DNA of 64,000 nucleotides from Corallococcus soli (GTDB lineage Bacteria; Myxococcota; Myxococcia; Myxococcales; Myxococcaceae). The stretch lies in NCBI RefSeq assembly GCF_014930455.1, contig NZ_JAAIYO010000001.1, forward strand, positions 682,001-746,000, given 5' to 3'. Below, piece after piece: positions 1-9,079 of the stretch (positions within the stretch are counted from its first letter, which is position 1; every line of letters starts with the position of its first letter). The notes beneath the pieces are model-generated. The model ran no database searches, had not been told where the DNA came from, and saw only the letters and a list, made by a program, of their open reading frames with translations. The position numbers and the translations under genes were made by a program.

Positions 1-1035
1 TGGACGCCCGCGACGGCGAACGACGCGCTTCGCTACATGGATGACCCGGCGAAGGACGGCGTGTCCAAGGACTGGGCGGCCAACGTGACGTCCGGCACGG
101 ACGTGCACTACAGCTCCGGCGTGCCCAACCTGGCGTTCGCGCTGCTGTCCAAGGGCGGCGTGCACCCGCGTGGCCGCTCCACCATCAACGTGCCGGCCAT
201 CGGCGTCGAGAAGGCCGCGCGCATCTGGTACAAGGCCAACACGGACATCTACACGGCGGGCACCACGTTCCTGCAGGCGAAGACCTGGACCATCCAGGCC
301 GCCTCGGAGCTGGGCTACGACCAGGCGACCCAGGACGCGGTGAAGGCCGCCTGGGAAGCGGTGGGCGTGGGCGGCGTGGTGGTGCCCCCGGTCACCGTTC
401 CGCTGACCAACAACGTGGCGGTGACGGGCATCTCCGACAGCGCCGGCAACGCGCGCTACTACACGCTGGCCGTTCCCGCGGGCGCCACGGCGCTGACGTT
501 CGTCACCTCCGGTGGCACGGGTGACGTGGACCTGTACGTCAAGTTCGGCTCCGCGCCGACGACGTCCGTGTACGACTGCCGTCCGTACGCCGGTGGCAAC
601 GCGGAGACGTGCACCATCCCGGTTGCGCAGGCTGGCACCTACCATGTGATGCTCAACGCCTACTCGAACTACTCGGGCGTGACGCTGAAGGGCAGCTACA
701 CGGGCGGTGGCGGACCCACGGGCAACGTGCTGCAGAACAACGTGCCGGTGACGGGCATCTCCGGCGCCTCCGGCTCGTTCGCCACGGAGTGGACCACGCT
801 GGACGTGCCGGCCGGTCGTGCGGTCACCATCACCACCACGGGTGGCACGGGTGACGCGGACCTGCACGTGCGCTTCGGCGCCTCGCCGACGACCACCACG
901 TACGACTGCCGTCCGTACGCCAGCGGCAACAACGAGACCTGCTCGTTCCCGGCCAAGACGACCGCGGGCAAGTACTACGTGAAGCTCCGCGGCTACTCGG
1001 CGTACTCGGGCGTGACGCTCAAGGCCGTCTACTAG
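1..1035 (+). CDS. M4 (thermolysin-like) metalloprotease, C-terminal part with two PPC domains
   Basis: The 5' end lies outside the window; the frame is open from base 1. The first ~100 residues match the C-terminal helical part of thermolysin-family zinc proteases. The motif DVHYSSGVPN (His codon at 106-108) corresponds to the transition-state histidine region, and an ALLSKGG stretch follows. Two pre-peptidase C-terminal (PPC) beta-domains come next, at about 400-705 and 735-1032. They share the pattern GGTGD-x-DL and YDCRPYA, and each has a Cys pair. PPC domains are normally removed or act as secretion or substrate-binding modules of extracellular proteases. The product is therefore a secreted protease, probably for predation or nutrient release. 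The HExxH zinc motif should lie upstream and cannot be checked here. Confidence 0.93.
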   Translation, partial: WTPATANDALRYMDDPAKDGVSKDWAANVTSGTDVHYSSGVPNLAFALLSKGGVHPRGRSTINVPAIGVEKAARIWYKANTDIYTAGTTFLQAKTWTIQAASELGYDQATQDAVKAAWEAVGVGGVVVPPVTVPLTNNVAVTGISDSAGNARYYTLAVPAGATALTFVTSGGTGDVDLYVKFGSAPTTSVYDCRPYAGGNAETCTIPVAQAGTYHVMLNAYSNYSGVTLKGSYTGGGGPTGNVLQNNVPVTGISGASGSFATEWTTLDVPAGRAVTITTTGGTGDADLHVRFGASPTTTTYDCRPYASGNNETCSFPAKTTAGKYYVKLRGYSAYSGVTLKAVY

Positions 1036-1060
1036 TCGTCGCATCCGCGGTCTGAAGACA

Positions 1061-1095
1061 GGCACCCGGGGAGCCGACGAGGCTTCCCGGGTGTC
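1061..1095 (+). terminator. Intrinsic-type terminator hairpin after the protease
   Basis: A 15-base arm GGCACCCGGGGAGCC, loop GACGA and the matching arm GGCTTCCCGGGTGTC form a near-perfect GC-rich stem 26 bases after the stop codon, followed by GTCGTTT. It also sits between two convergent genes, so it may insulate both. Confidence 0.7.
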
Positions 1096-1124
1096 GTCGT
1101 TTCGGGGTTGTCGCCGCGCGGGTG

Positions 1125-2234
1125 CTAGCGACGCACCTGCACGTCGCGGGCGACGGTGCGTCCGCCGATGAGGGCGAAGCTGGCGCGCACCGGCGTGCCT
1201 TCCCGCAGCTCCGGGAGGGGCACGCGCTGGCCCTGGCGCAGGCCCCGGCTTCGCGGGTCGAGCTGGAGTTCGTAGACGGTGCCCTCGCCGTCGCGCACGT
1301 GCAGGGTGTCGCGGCTCGCGCGCGTCACCCGGCCGTTCACCGTGCTGGTGGCGATGGTGACCTGCTCGAGCGGCCGGTCCGCGGCGCTGTCCGTCACCGC
1401 CGCCTGCGCCGCCTTGGCCGCGCCCTCGTACCAGGCCTCGTCCTCGCTGGCCTGCACCGCCTGCGCGCCAATCATCACCCGGCCCTGCTCGGGGGCCTGC
1501 GTCGCGGGCTGGCCGTTCGCCTGCGCGGCCCGGGGCGGCGTGTTCGCGTTCGGCGCCGCCGCGCCCTGCCGGGGCGAAAGCGCCGGGTCCCTCGCGGGCG
1601 CCGCCGCGCCCTGGGTCATGTCGCCCCGGGCTGGAGCCTGCGCGGGGCCGCTGCCGCCAGTCGCGGGTGCGTTCTCCGGGGCGGTGCCGGTATCGCGGGT
1701 CGCGGGCGTGTTCGCCTGGGCTGTGCCGGTATCGCGGGTCGCGGGCGTGTTCGCCTGGGCCGTGCCGCTGCCGCCATGGGCCGGAGCGTTCGTGTTCGCC
1801 TGGGCCGTGCCGCTGCCGCCATGGGCCGGAGCGTTCGTATTCGCCTGGGCGGTGCCGTCGTTCGTATTCGCGGGCGCCTGGGCCATGCCGCTGCCGCCGT
1901 AGGCCGGTGCGTCCGCTGGAGCCTGCGCCGCCGTGCGGTCGGCTTCGCTCCCGCGCGCGTCTCGCTGTGGCAGGGCTCCCGGTGGAGGCGCCGTGTTCGC
2001 GGGCACCTGCGCGTTCGCCCCGGGAAGGGACGTCGCGTTCAGCCGGGGTCCGGGGCCCTCCGTCGCCCCCTGCGCCAGGGCCGGCGTCGCGGGTACCGTC
2101 AGCCCACCGTTCGGGGTGTCCCGGGCCTGCATCGTCGCCGGGACATCCACCGTGTCCGGGCTGTCGGCCTCCTGACATCCGGAAGCCAGCGTGCACAACC
2201 CCATCATCCCCATCCACATCCAACGTCCACGCAT
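1125..2234 (-). CDS. Lipoprotein with Ala/Asn/Thr/Gly repeat linker and C-terminal beta domain
   Basis: The frame is open further upstream, but the ATG at 2234 is preceded by GGGAGGG at good spacing and begins a clean lipoprotein signal with lipobox LASGC (residues ~16-20). The middle (~100-240) is a low-complexity linker made of near-exact repeats such as AQANTNAPAHGGSGT and AQANTPATRDTGT. The last ~80 residues (STVNGRVTRASRDTLHVRDG onward) look like a small beta-barrel, OB-like domain. No family was recognised. It is the last gene of the minus-strand run that begins at 5213, 95 bases below the Cys-rich protein. It is probably an outer-membrane or periplasm-anchored protein. Confidence 0.75.
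   Translation of the reverse strand: MRGRWMWMGMMGLCTLASGCQEADSPDTVDVPATMQARDTPNGGLTVPATPALAQGATEGPGPRLNATSLPGANAQVPANTAPPPGALPQRDARGSEADRTAAQAPADAPAYGGSGMAQAPANTNDGTAQANTNAPAHGGSGTAQANTNAPAHGGSGTAQANTPATRDTGTAQANTPATRDTGTAPENAPATGGSGPAQAPARGDMTQGAAAPARDPALSPRQGAAAPNANTPPRAAQANGQPATQAPEQGRVMIGAQAVQASEDEAWYEGAAKAAQAAVTDSAADRPLEQVTIATSTVNGRVTRASRDTLHVRDGEGTVYELQLDPRSRGLRQGQRVPLPELREGTPVRASFALIGGRTVARDVQVRR
1684..1851. repeat. In-frame minisatellite, 2 x 39 bp + 2 x 45 bp
   Basis: Tandem units start at 1684, 1723, 1762, 1807 and end before 1852. The 39-bp pair encodes AQANTPATRDTGT twice and the 45-bp pair encodes AQANTNAPAHGGSGT twice, read on the minus strand. Unit lengths are multiples of three, so unit gain or loss keeps the lipoprotein in frame. 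Degenerate copies continue on both sides. Confidence 0.9.
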
Positions 2235-2329
2235 CCGCCAGCCCTCCCGCAGGCAAACCTGCGGACGACCCCTGGCCGTTGCAAGCGCCCGGGGCGGGGG
2301 CGGGAAGGCTGCCTGCCGGGCAGGGGGCG

Positions 2330-3139
2330 CTACGCGGGGAACGTGGCGGCCACGGCGCGCACGTGGTCCTTCACCAGCGCGCGCGCTGCGAGGAGCGCCG
2401 GGGCGTCCGCGGGCGTGTAGCCCAGGCACAGCACTACGTCGTCCTCGGGCGCGGCGGGCGTGCCCAGGGCCGCGTAGTCGAGCGTGCGCGGGACGGGTTC
2501 GTCCTCCGTGTCGTGGGTGAAGCGGCCGAACACGGAGGCCTGGCCGTCACGACCGGGAGCCGTCTCCTTCAGGGCGAAGAGGCGGCGCACGGCGAGGAGG
2601 GATTCGGGGCGCTCGCGCAGGGCCTCCGGGCGGGCCGGGCCCCCCAGCTCCCATTCGAGCAGCTTCAGGCAGCCGCGCACGAACTCCACATCGGTGATGA
2701 CCAGGCCATAGAGGTACCAGTCCGCGCACGCGGCCTGGACCAGCCGGGCCTGCGCGTCCGTGAGCCAGCCGAAGGACGGGCAGGTGAACGTCTCGCAGAT
2801 GGACGCGCGGTAGACGCCGCAGTCGCGCAGGTCCGTGCCGCCCGTCACCTTCGGGTGGCCCAGGCAGCCCACCTGTCGCTGCTCCGCGTCCAGGAAGCCC
2901 AGCAGCGGACACACCCGCACGATGGGGAAGAGCGCGGGGGCATCGCGGTTCGCGGTCAGCTCGCGCGCGGCCTCGCCATAGGCCTCCGGCGTCCGGGGCG
3001 CGTGGGACAGCCGCGCCGTCTGCGTGGCCAGCCGCTGGGTGAGCGCCGCGCGCGAGTGGTCGCGGAAGTTGTAGAGGCCGCAGCAGGCGCCGCATGAGGC
3101 GCCCCCACCGGGCTGGCACAGGTGGAAGGAGACGGACAT
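2330..3139 (-). CDS. Cysteine-rich protein of unknown function (CxACC cluster)
   Basis: The reading frame extends upstream into the acyl-CoA dehydrogenase gene, but the ATG at 3139 gives a compact 269-residue protein starting MSVSFHLCQPGG. The N-terminus carries CGACCG, resembling the CC clusters of YkgJ-like metal-chelating proteins. Further Cys residues occur in VCPLLG, GCLGHP, DCGVYR and the motif ICETFTCPSFG. It may bind a metal or an Fe-S cluster, but no family was assigned with certainty. It is followed 95 bases later by the repeat lipoprotein and lies 32 bases below the acyl-CoA dehydrogenase, consistent with one transcript. Confidence 0.7.
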   Translation of the reverse strand: MSVSFHLCQPGGGASCGACCGLYNFRDHSRAALTQRLATQTARLSHAPRTPEAYGEAARELTANRDAPALFPIVRVCPLLGFLDAEQRQVGCLGHPKVTGGTDLRDCGVYRASICETFTCPSFGWLTDAQARLVQAACADWYLYGLVITDVEFVRGCLKLLEWELGGPARPEALRERPESLLAVRRLFALKETAPGRDGQASVFGRFTHDTEDEPVPRTLDYAALGTPAAPEDDVVLCLGYTPADAPALLAARALVKDHVRAVAATFPA

Positions 3140-3171
3140 GCCGCCATTGTGACGGATCTCGGGCCCGGGTT

Positions 3172-4989
<1,818 letters not shown>

Positions 4990-5000
4990 GCCCCGGGTGC

Positions 5001-5213
5001 CTACCAGGACGCGATGGCGTCGTCGAAGTCGTCGTGCGGAAGACTTTCACCGTCGGACGGGGACGGGGGGACGTCCGGGGGCAGGCATTGACGCCCGTCC
5101 TCGGGGGCGACGTCGGGCCAGGAGGTGCGAGGGGTGAGCGAGGGCTGGCGCTTCCAGGCGGACGATGGGGTGGCTCGCGGGTCGTTCCATCGACCGTTGC
5201 CGGTGTCATGCAT
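5001..5213 (-). CDS. Small acidic-tailed protein upstream of the acyl-CoA dehydrogenase
   Basis: This 70-residue open frame has a perfect GGAGGT six bases before its ATG, strong evidence that it is translated. The product is Pro/Ser/Asp-rich, has no signal or membrane segment, and ends [11 protein letters not shown]. It stops 11 bases before the dehydrogenase start, so it probably leads that operon. No homologous family is recognised. The alternative is that the site serves only as a leader peptide. Confidence 0.6.
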   Translation of the reverse strand: MHDTGNGRWNDPRATPSSAWKRQPSLTPRTSWPDVAPEDGRQCLPPDVPPSPSDGESLPHDDFDDAIASW

Positions 5214-5219
5214 GCGTGC

Positions 5220-5225
5220 ACCTCC
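5220..5225 (-). promoter_or_regulatory. Shine-Dalgarno GGAGGT deciding the start at 5213
   Basis: On the minus strand GGAGGT is followed by six bases and ATG. It supports the otherwise marginal small gene 5001-5213. Confidence 0.7.
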
Positions 5226-5451
5226 GTGTCGGGATTGCTGCCGTGTCGGCAGGAAAGGTGCGTCCTTTGTCTGTCCATGGCGACAGGGGGACTCCGGGGT
5301 CGCACGCGCGTGGTTGAAGACAGACAGGGAGGCGAGGTCCTGTCAGGCGCGTCGTGCACGACCCTGCGGGAGGCGTGGAGGCGACGCATTGTTGGATTTG
5401 GGCCTGGCTGGTGCACTGGAGGCGCGGCCCCTTCCGGAGAGGTCGGTTCAA

Positions 5452-5646
5452 ATGATCATCATTGGCGCGATGTTGGTGGGCATCCTGGTGATGCTGGTGG
5501 TGCTTGCGGCGGTGGTGATGGGCGGGGCGCTGGCGCACAAGGGCGCGCGCGGCGATGCGGAGCGCGACGCCGTGATGCGCGCGACGCGGCGCGAGCGGGA
5601 TGGGTCGGGACCGGGTCCACTGGGCGGCGAACCCGTGCCTGCGTGA
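5452..5646 (+). CDS. Small single-span membrane protein
   Basis: The frame is open for ~110 codons upstream, but the upstream translation is unlike a protein. The ATG at 5452, with GGAGAGGT about ten bases before it, begins a 64-residue protein. It is a hydrophobic helix (MIIIGAMLVGILVMLVVLAA, residues 1-20) followed by a charged tail rich in Arg, Asp and Gly. It is probably an inner-membrane small protein with a cytoplasmic tail. Function is unknown; it precedes the lipoprotein cluster on the same strand. Confidence 0.55.
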   Translation: MIIIGAMLVGILVMLVVLAAVVMGGALAHKGARGDAERDAVMRATRRERDGSGPGPLGGEPVPA

Positions 5647-5682
5647 GCGGAGCGGCGTGAAGCGCTGGGTGCATTCCCCGAG

Positions 5683-5732
5683 GCCATGGGAGGATGCGCC
5701 GGGTGAGATTCACGCTCGGGTGCTTCCTGGTG
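5683..5732 (+). repeat. 50-bp direct repeat, copy 1 (leader and signal-peptide start)
   Basis: This segment is identical to 6313-6362 except for one base (A at 5712, G at 6342). It covers the ribosome site, start codon and first codons of the lipoprotein signal. Confidence 0.9.
5688..5693 (+). promoter_or_regulatory. Shine-Dalgarno GGGAGG favouring GTG 5703 over ATG 5694
   Basis: GGGAGG directly abuts the ATG at 5694 (zero spacing) but lies nine bases before the in-frame GTG at 5703, so initiation at GTG is more plausible. The same arrangement recurs at 6318-6323 with GTG at 6333. Confidence 0.55.
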
Positions 5733-6233
5733 CAGGGATGGTTGGTGCTCATGCTGGTGCTGTCCGGATGCAGGACTCCCGTGGCGGCGTGGACGGGCAC
5801 CGTCGAATGGCCGGACGCGCAGTCAGCCCGACCCGTTGGCAACCCCATGCCCGCAGGCGCGGCCCAGGCCGCGGTGGGCGCCATCCGCGAGTTCGTGAAG
5901 ACCACTCCCCATCGGGTGTTCTTCGGCTGTGAGCGTCCCGAGGACGGACTGAACGTGTCGCTCTTCACGGGGCCAACGCCGGGGCTGTACTACGTGCTGC
6001 TGGATCCCGACTTCGAACGCTGCTCGGGGCCGCGCAGGCGCATCCTGGATGGATGGTTCTTCTATGCAGTCACGCCTCGGGGAGACGTGGTCGCGGAGTC
6101 TCCAGGCCCTCCTGAAGAACGTGCTCCCGAGGTGCCACCGGCGCCCCAGACTCCGCCCACGGCACCCGTGGAGCCCCCCGCTGAGTCGTCACCTCCCGCG
6201 CCCGTGAACGAAGCTCCGGCTCCGGCCCCCTGA
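5703..6233 (+). CDS. Lipoprotein, paralog A of a duplicated pair
   Basis: The product is about 176 residues with a lipoprotein signal (lipobox VLSGC). A conserved domain of ~110 residues contains VEWPDAQSA, FTGPTPGLYYVLLDPDF and YAVTPRGDVVA. A Pro/Ala/Glu tail ends APVNEAPAPAP. The domain is clearly paralogous to the gene at 7086-7610, including the tail. No known family is recognised, and outer-membrane or periplasmic anchoring is inferred from the lipobox. The start was placed at GTG 5703 on ribosome-site spacing; ATG 5694 is the alternative. Confidence 0.75.
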   Translation: MRFTLGCFLVQGWLVLMLVLSGCRTPVAAWTGTVEWPDAQSARPVGNPMPAGAAQAAVGAIREFVKTTPHRVFFGCERPEDGLNVSLFTGPTPGLYYVLLDPDFERCSGPRRRILDGWFFYAVTPRGDVVAESPGPPEERAPEVPPAPQTPPTAPVEPPAESSPPAPVNEAPAPAP

Positions 6234-6312
6234 TATTTCACCGGCTGGCGATAACTGGCTCGCACCGTCATCAGCGGTTCACTGGAAACACCTGGGACGC
6301 GGCCCCCCCGGG

Positions 6313-6362
6313 GCCATGGGAGGATGCGCCGGGTGAGATTCGCGCTCGGGTGCTTCCTGGTG
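6313..6362 (+). repeat. 50-bp direct repeat, copy 2
   Basis: This is the second copy of the leader at 5683-5732, with 49 of 50 bases identical. It supplies the start region of the interrupted JAMM-like lipoprotein and points to local duplication or recombination. Confidence 0.9.
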
Positions 6363-7073
6363 TCACTGCTCGTGGGGTGCGCGACTGCTGCCCCGGTCGC
6401 GGCGGCGAAGTCCGTCCGAGGTCCCTGGGCGCGGATCCCGGCCGTCGAAATGCCAGCGGAAGACAGGTCGATTCCCATCGACTTGCTGCGGGACGTCGCG
6501 GATGCCCTGCTCCAACGCCCCGGAGCGCGGATGTGCGATCCGGTGACCCGGCGTCCCATCAAGGGGTTGTCCACGGAGTATTGCGCGACGGTCTACGTCG
6601 CTGGAGGACAGGACGCGCTGTCCTGGCGGGTGTCCGAGCCTGTACTGGGGAGCCATGATCGCTGCTCCGTGCCGCTCCATGTCGAAGACGATGACCACCC
6701 GGCGCGGAGCGTCTGGGTGGTGGGCTTCATCCACAACCACCCGTGTGGCAGCCCACCCTCTTCCGTGGATCTCCTGGCCTGACCAACCGATGCGGTCGAC
6801 CCCATGACGGCCATGGCGGTGGTCCGTCTTGTCCCCGGCAATCCCGCGCCCGCCTTGTTCAAGGGGCTGGCCATCGAAATGGCGTCTGCGGTGGTCGCGG
6901 AGCGCGAGGATGGAACGCGTGTCTACCTGCGCTATTTCCCCACGGGTGAGGTCGAACAATGGAGCGGAACCCGACGCAGGTGGGTCCCGCTGGGAACCTG
7001 CGCGCCCACATTGAGCCAGTTCGGTGTGGCACCCCGGTGTACGAATTGGCCGCTGCGACTGCTGCGCGAATAG
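6333..7073 (+). pseudogene. JAMM-like lipoprotein interrupted by an in-frame TGA
   Basis: A single frame runs from 6324/6333 to the TAG at 7071-7073 with one internal stop, TGA at 6780-6782. The N-terminal part has a lipobox (LLVGC) and reaches GFIHNHPCGSPPSSVDLLA, a JAB/MPN metalloprotease-like signature of HxH followed by S and D. The spacing is one residue shorter than the canonical HxHx7Sx2D. After the stop the same frame continues as PTDAVDPMTAMAVVRLVPGNP and a plausible C-terminal domain of ~90 residues. A TGG-to-TGA change would restore an intact ~247-residue protein. Alternatives are genuine two-part translation from ATG 6804, or a sequencing error. The genes on either side are paralogs of each other. 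Confidence 0.7.
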
Positions 7074-7085
7074 GAGCCAGGAACG

Positions 7086-7610
7086 ATGGTCAAGGCAATG
7101 GCAGCCGCACTCGTCGCGATGCTCACGGGATGTGTCGCGCCGTCGAAGACGTGGAAGACGCCGGTTGAATGGCCGGACGAGCGCTCAGCCCAGCTCGTGG
7201 GACAACCCATGCAAGCAGGGGCTGCGGTGGCCGCAGCGGGAGCGGTGCGTGAGTTGGTCCGCACGAACGCCGACCCGACGTTGTTCGAAGGGTGCTCCAG
7301 CCCGGAGCAGGGGCTGCTGGTCGCTGTGTTCACGGGACCGACGCCGGGGCTGTTCTACGTCGTCGTCCACCAGGACTTCAGACCCTGTGGTGGGCCGCGC
7401 ATCCGGGTCCTCGATGCCTGGGATGCCTATGCGGTCACGCCCCAGGGTGACGTGGTGGCAAGGGCCCCTCCGCCGCCGGGTGATCCTTCCTTCTCAGCGC
7501 CTCCGCTTGAGGAGCCAGCGCCTCCAACTGCTCCCGAACCCGCGCCGCCTCCACCTGCTCCCGCGCCCGTGAACGAAGCTCCGGCTCCCGCCCCGACTCC
7601 CGCTCCCTAA
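7086..7610 (+). CDS. Lipoprotein, paralog B of the duplicated pair
   Basis: The product has 174 residues, with signal MVKAMAAALVAMLTGC giving a lipobox MLTGC. The central domain matches paralog A at 5703-6233 closely (VEWPDERSA, FTGPTPGLFYVVVHQDF, YAVTPQGDVVA). The tail is a long Pro/Ala stretch with the same APVNEAPAPAP element. It starts 13 bases after the broken JAMM-like gene, with AGGAG/AGGA sequences upstream. Its stop codon overlaps the convergent FRG gene by four bases. Function is unknown. Confidence 0.75.
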   Translation: MVKAMAAALVAMLTGCVAPSKTWKTPVEWPDERSAQLVGQPMQAGAAVAAAGAVRELVRTNADPTLFEGCSSPEQGLLVAVFTGPTPGLFYVVVHQDFRPCGGPRIRVLDAWDAYAVTPQGDVVARAPPPPGDPSFSAPPLEEPAPPTAPEPAPPPPAPAPVNEAPAPAPTPAP

Positions 7611-8398
7611 CGGAGCCGGGGACCGTAGTAGCGGCGCAGCCAGCGGCTCAGGCCGTCCAGGCCGGGGAAGAGCACGCGCTCGGTGATGTTCGCCTGATCG
7701 AGCTTGTCCCGGACCTCCCACTTGAGCGCCGCCGGCACGATGAGCCGCCGCACGCCCCGGTGCTGGTGTCCCAGGAACACGTTCAGGCTCAGGCCCGGGC
7801 CGTTCATCACCGAGAACAGCGCGAACTGGTTCACGATGCGCGCATCCAGCGACGGCGGCTCGAAGAACAACACGAACGGATGCTCCGCCAGCCCGTCGAA
7901 CGTCGGCAGGTCCCCGGCCACCGACGCCAGCATCTCCGCCGTGAACACGTCCGCGCCTTCCAGCCGCAGCTGCTCACGCAGCGGCCCGGGCAACTGCTGG
8001 TTCGTCTGGTGGTAGTCCACGCACCAGATGGCACCGTCCTTGTCCAGGTAGTCCTGGCGCTCGGTCATGAAGTGCAGCGCCACGTACGGGCTGAACGTCC
8101 AGTCCAGGAACCGCGTCGGCATCCCGTGGTGCTGCGCCAGCGCCAGCCAGTCCCACACCGACGTGAGCTGCGCCGTGCCCGGCACGCCCCGCGCGTACTT
8201 GCGGAAGGCCCTCAACAGGTCCCGCTCGTGCCGCACGAACGCACCCTGCCGGTTGAGCGTCGCGGACAAATCCAGCGTCGCATCCGGAATGCCGCGGAAG
8301 ACGAAGCTTGTTCGAAAGCGGCCGAGCGGCTCGTTCCACGAACCGGCGAACAACACCTCCTGCAACTCCAGCCATGATGTGACGCGCTGTTCCTGCAT
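7607..8398 (-). CDS. FRG-domain protein
   Basis: The product is 263 residues. The FRG signature is visible from FVFRGIPDATLDLSATLNR (~30-48, giving the family name motif F-R-G) through RAFRKYA and WLALAQHHGMPTRFLDWTFSPYVALHF (~100-126), the conserved block of this family. FRG domains are found alone and in proteins near mobile or defence genes; their biochemical activity is not settled. The ATG at 8398 has GAGGG at good spacing. The downstream neighbours are convergent lipoprotein genes. Confidence 0.9.
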   Translation of the reverse strand: MQEQRVTSWLELQEVLFAGSWNEPLGRFRTSFVFRGIPDATLDLSATLNRQGAFVRHERDLLRAFRKYARGVPGTAQLTSVWDWLALAQHHGMPTRFLDWTFSPYVALHFMTERQDYLDKDGAIWCVDYHQTNQQLPGPLREQLRLEGADVFTAEMLASVAGDLPTFDGLAEHPFVLFFEPPSLDARIVNQFALFSVMNGPGLSLNVFLGHQHRGVRRLIVPAALKWEVRDKLDQANITERVLFPGLDGLSRWLRRYYGPRLR

Positions 8399-8565
8399 TC
8401 ACGCCCTCTCACCCTGAAGGTGAGCCCTGCCGTCGCGGCGGGCAGTGGCCCCGCGTCCACTGCCGCCTCAGACGACGGGCGCCCTCCAGGCCCGCTCCTA
8501 CCCCTTGCGGGGAGGCACGGGCCCGGTCGGACGCCCGGTCGCTTCAATCACAGACGAAGAAGACG

Positions 8566-8802
8566 CTACGGCCGCCCGAAGTCGGCGGGCTGGGTGAAGG
8601 CATACGTGCTGGCCCCTGGCGCTTTGTCCGCCTGGAACAACGGGCACTTGGCGCAGGTGAAGCTCTCCCAGTCCTCGCGGACCGCCACGTCGATGCAGCC
8701 GCTGTAGAAGCGGCAGTGGACGTTGCGGTACTCCTCGATGGAGAACGAATCGGCCCGCAGCGGAAGATGGAACTCGGTGGGTCGCGGCTGTGGACAAGGC
8801 AT
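8566..8802 (-). CDS. Small conserved Cys-containing protein
   Basis: The product is 78 residues starting MPCPQPRPTEF. It has four Cys residues, two as CAKCPLF near residue 50 and others in VHCRFYSGCIDVAV, so a metal-binding or Fe-S role is possible. The composition and codon use are those of a real gene, but no family name is certain. It is transcribed toward the FRG gene with a gap of about 170 bases. Confidence 0.6.
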   Translation of the reverse strand: MPCPQPRPTEFHLPLRADSFSIEEYRNVHCRFYSGCIDVAVREDWESFTCAKCPLFQADKAPGASTYAFTQPADFGRP

Positions 8803-9079
8803 GTGATTCTCTCTAGCCCCCCTCGTGGGTGCTGATTCCCTCTACCGACTGGTGCGTCGCGTCATTCCCGAGGGCCGGAAGCCCAGGCACTGAACGCCTG
8901 CACCCTGGCTCATCGCAGTCAGCAGAGGACCGTGTGGGTTCGAAGCGTGTGAAAGGCAGAACAGCGTATTCACGGCACCCGTCCCGTGCCCGTCCCTCCA
9001 GGGTGTCTGCCTTCACGCTGGACAGGCGACCTGACACGGACTGTCGGAATCTTCACCCCCGGAGGACTTTCCCGCGAAG

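Noticed and set aside
1684-1851. Tandem repeats considered as a CRISPR array
   Set aside because: No spacers: units are directly adjacent, in frame and translated in a lipoprotein.
6804-7073. Second half of the JAMM-like gene as an independent 89-residue gene
   Set aside because: No clear ribosome site before ATG 6804, and it is in the same frame as the upstream half with only one stop between. Kept as an alternative inside the pseudogene entry.
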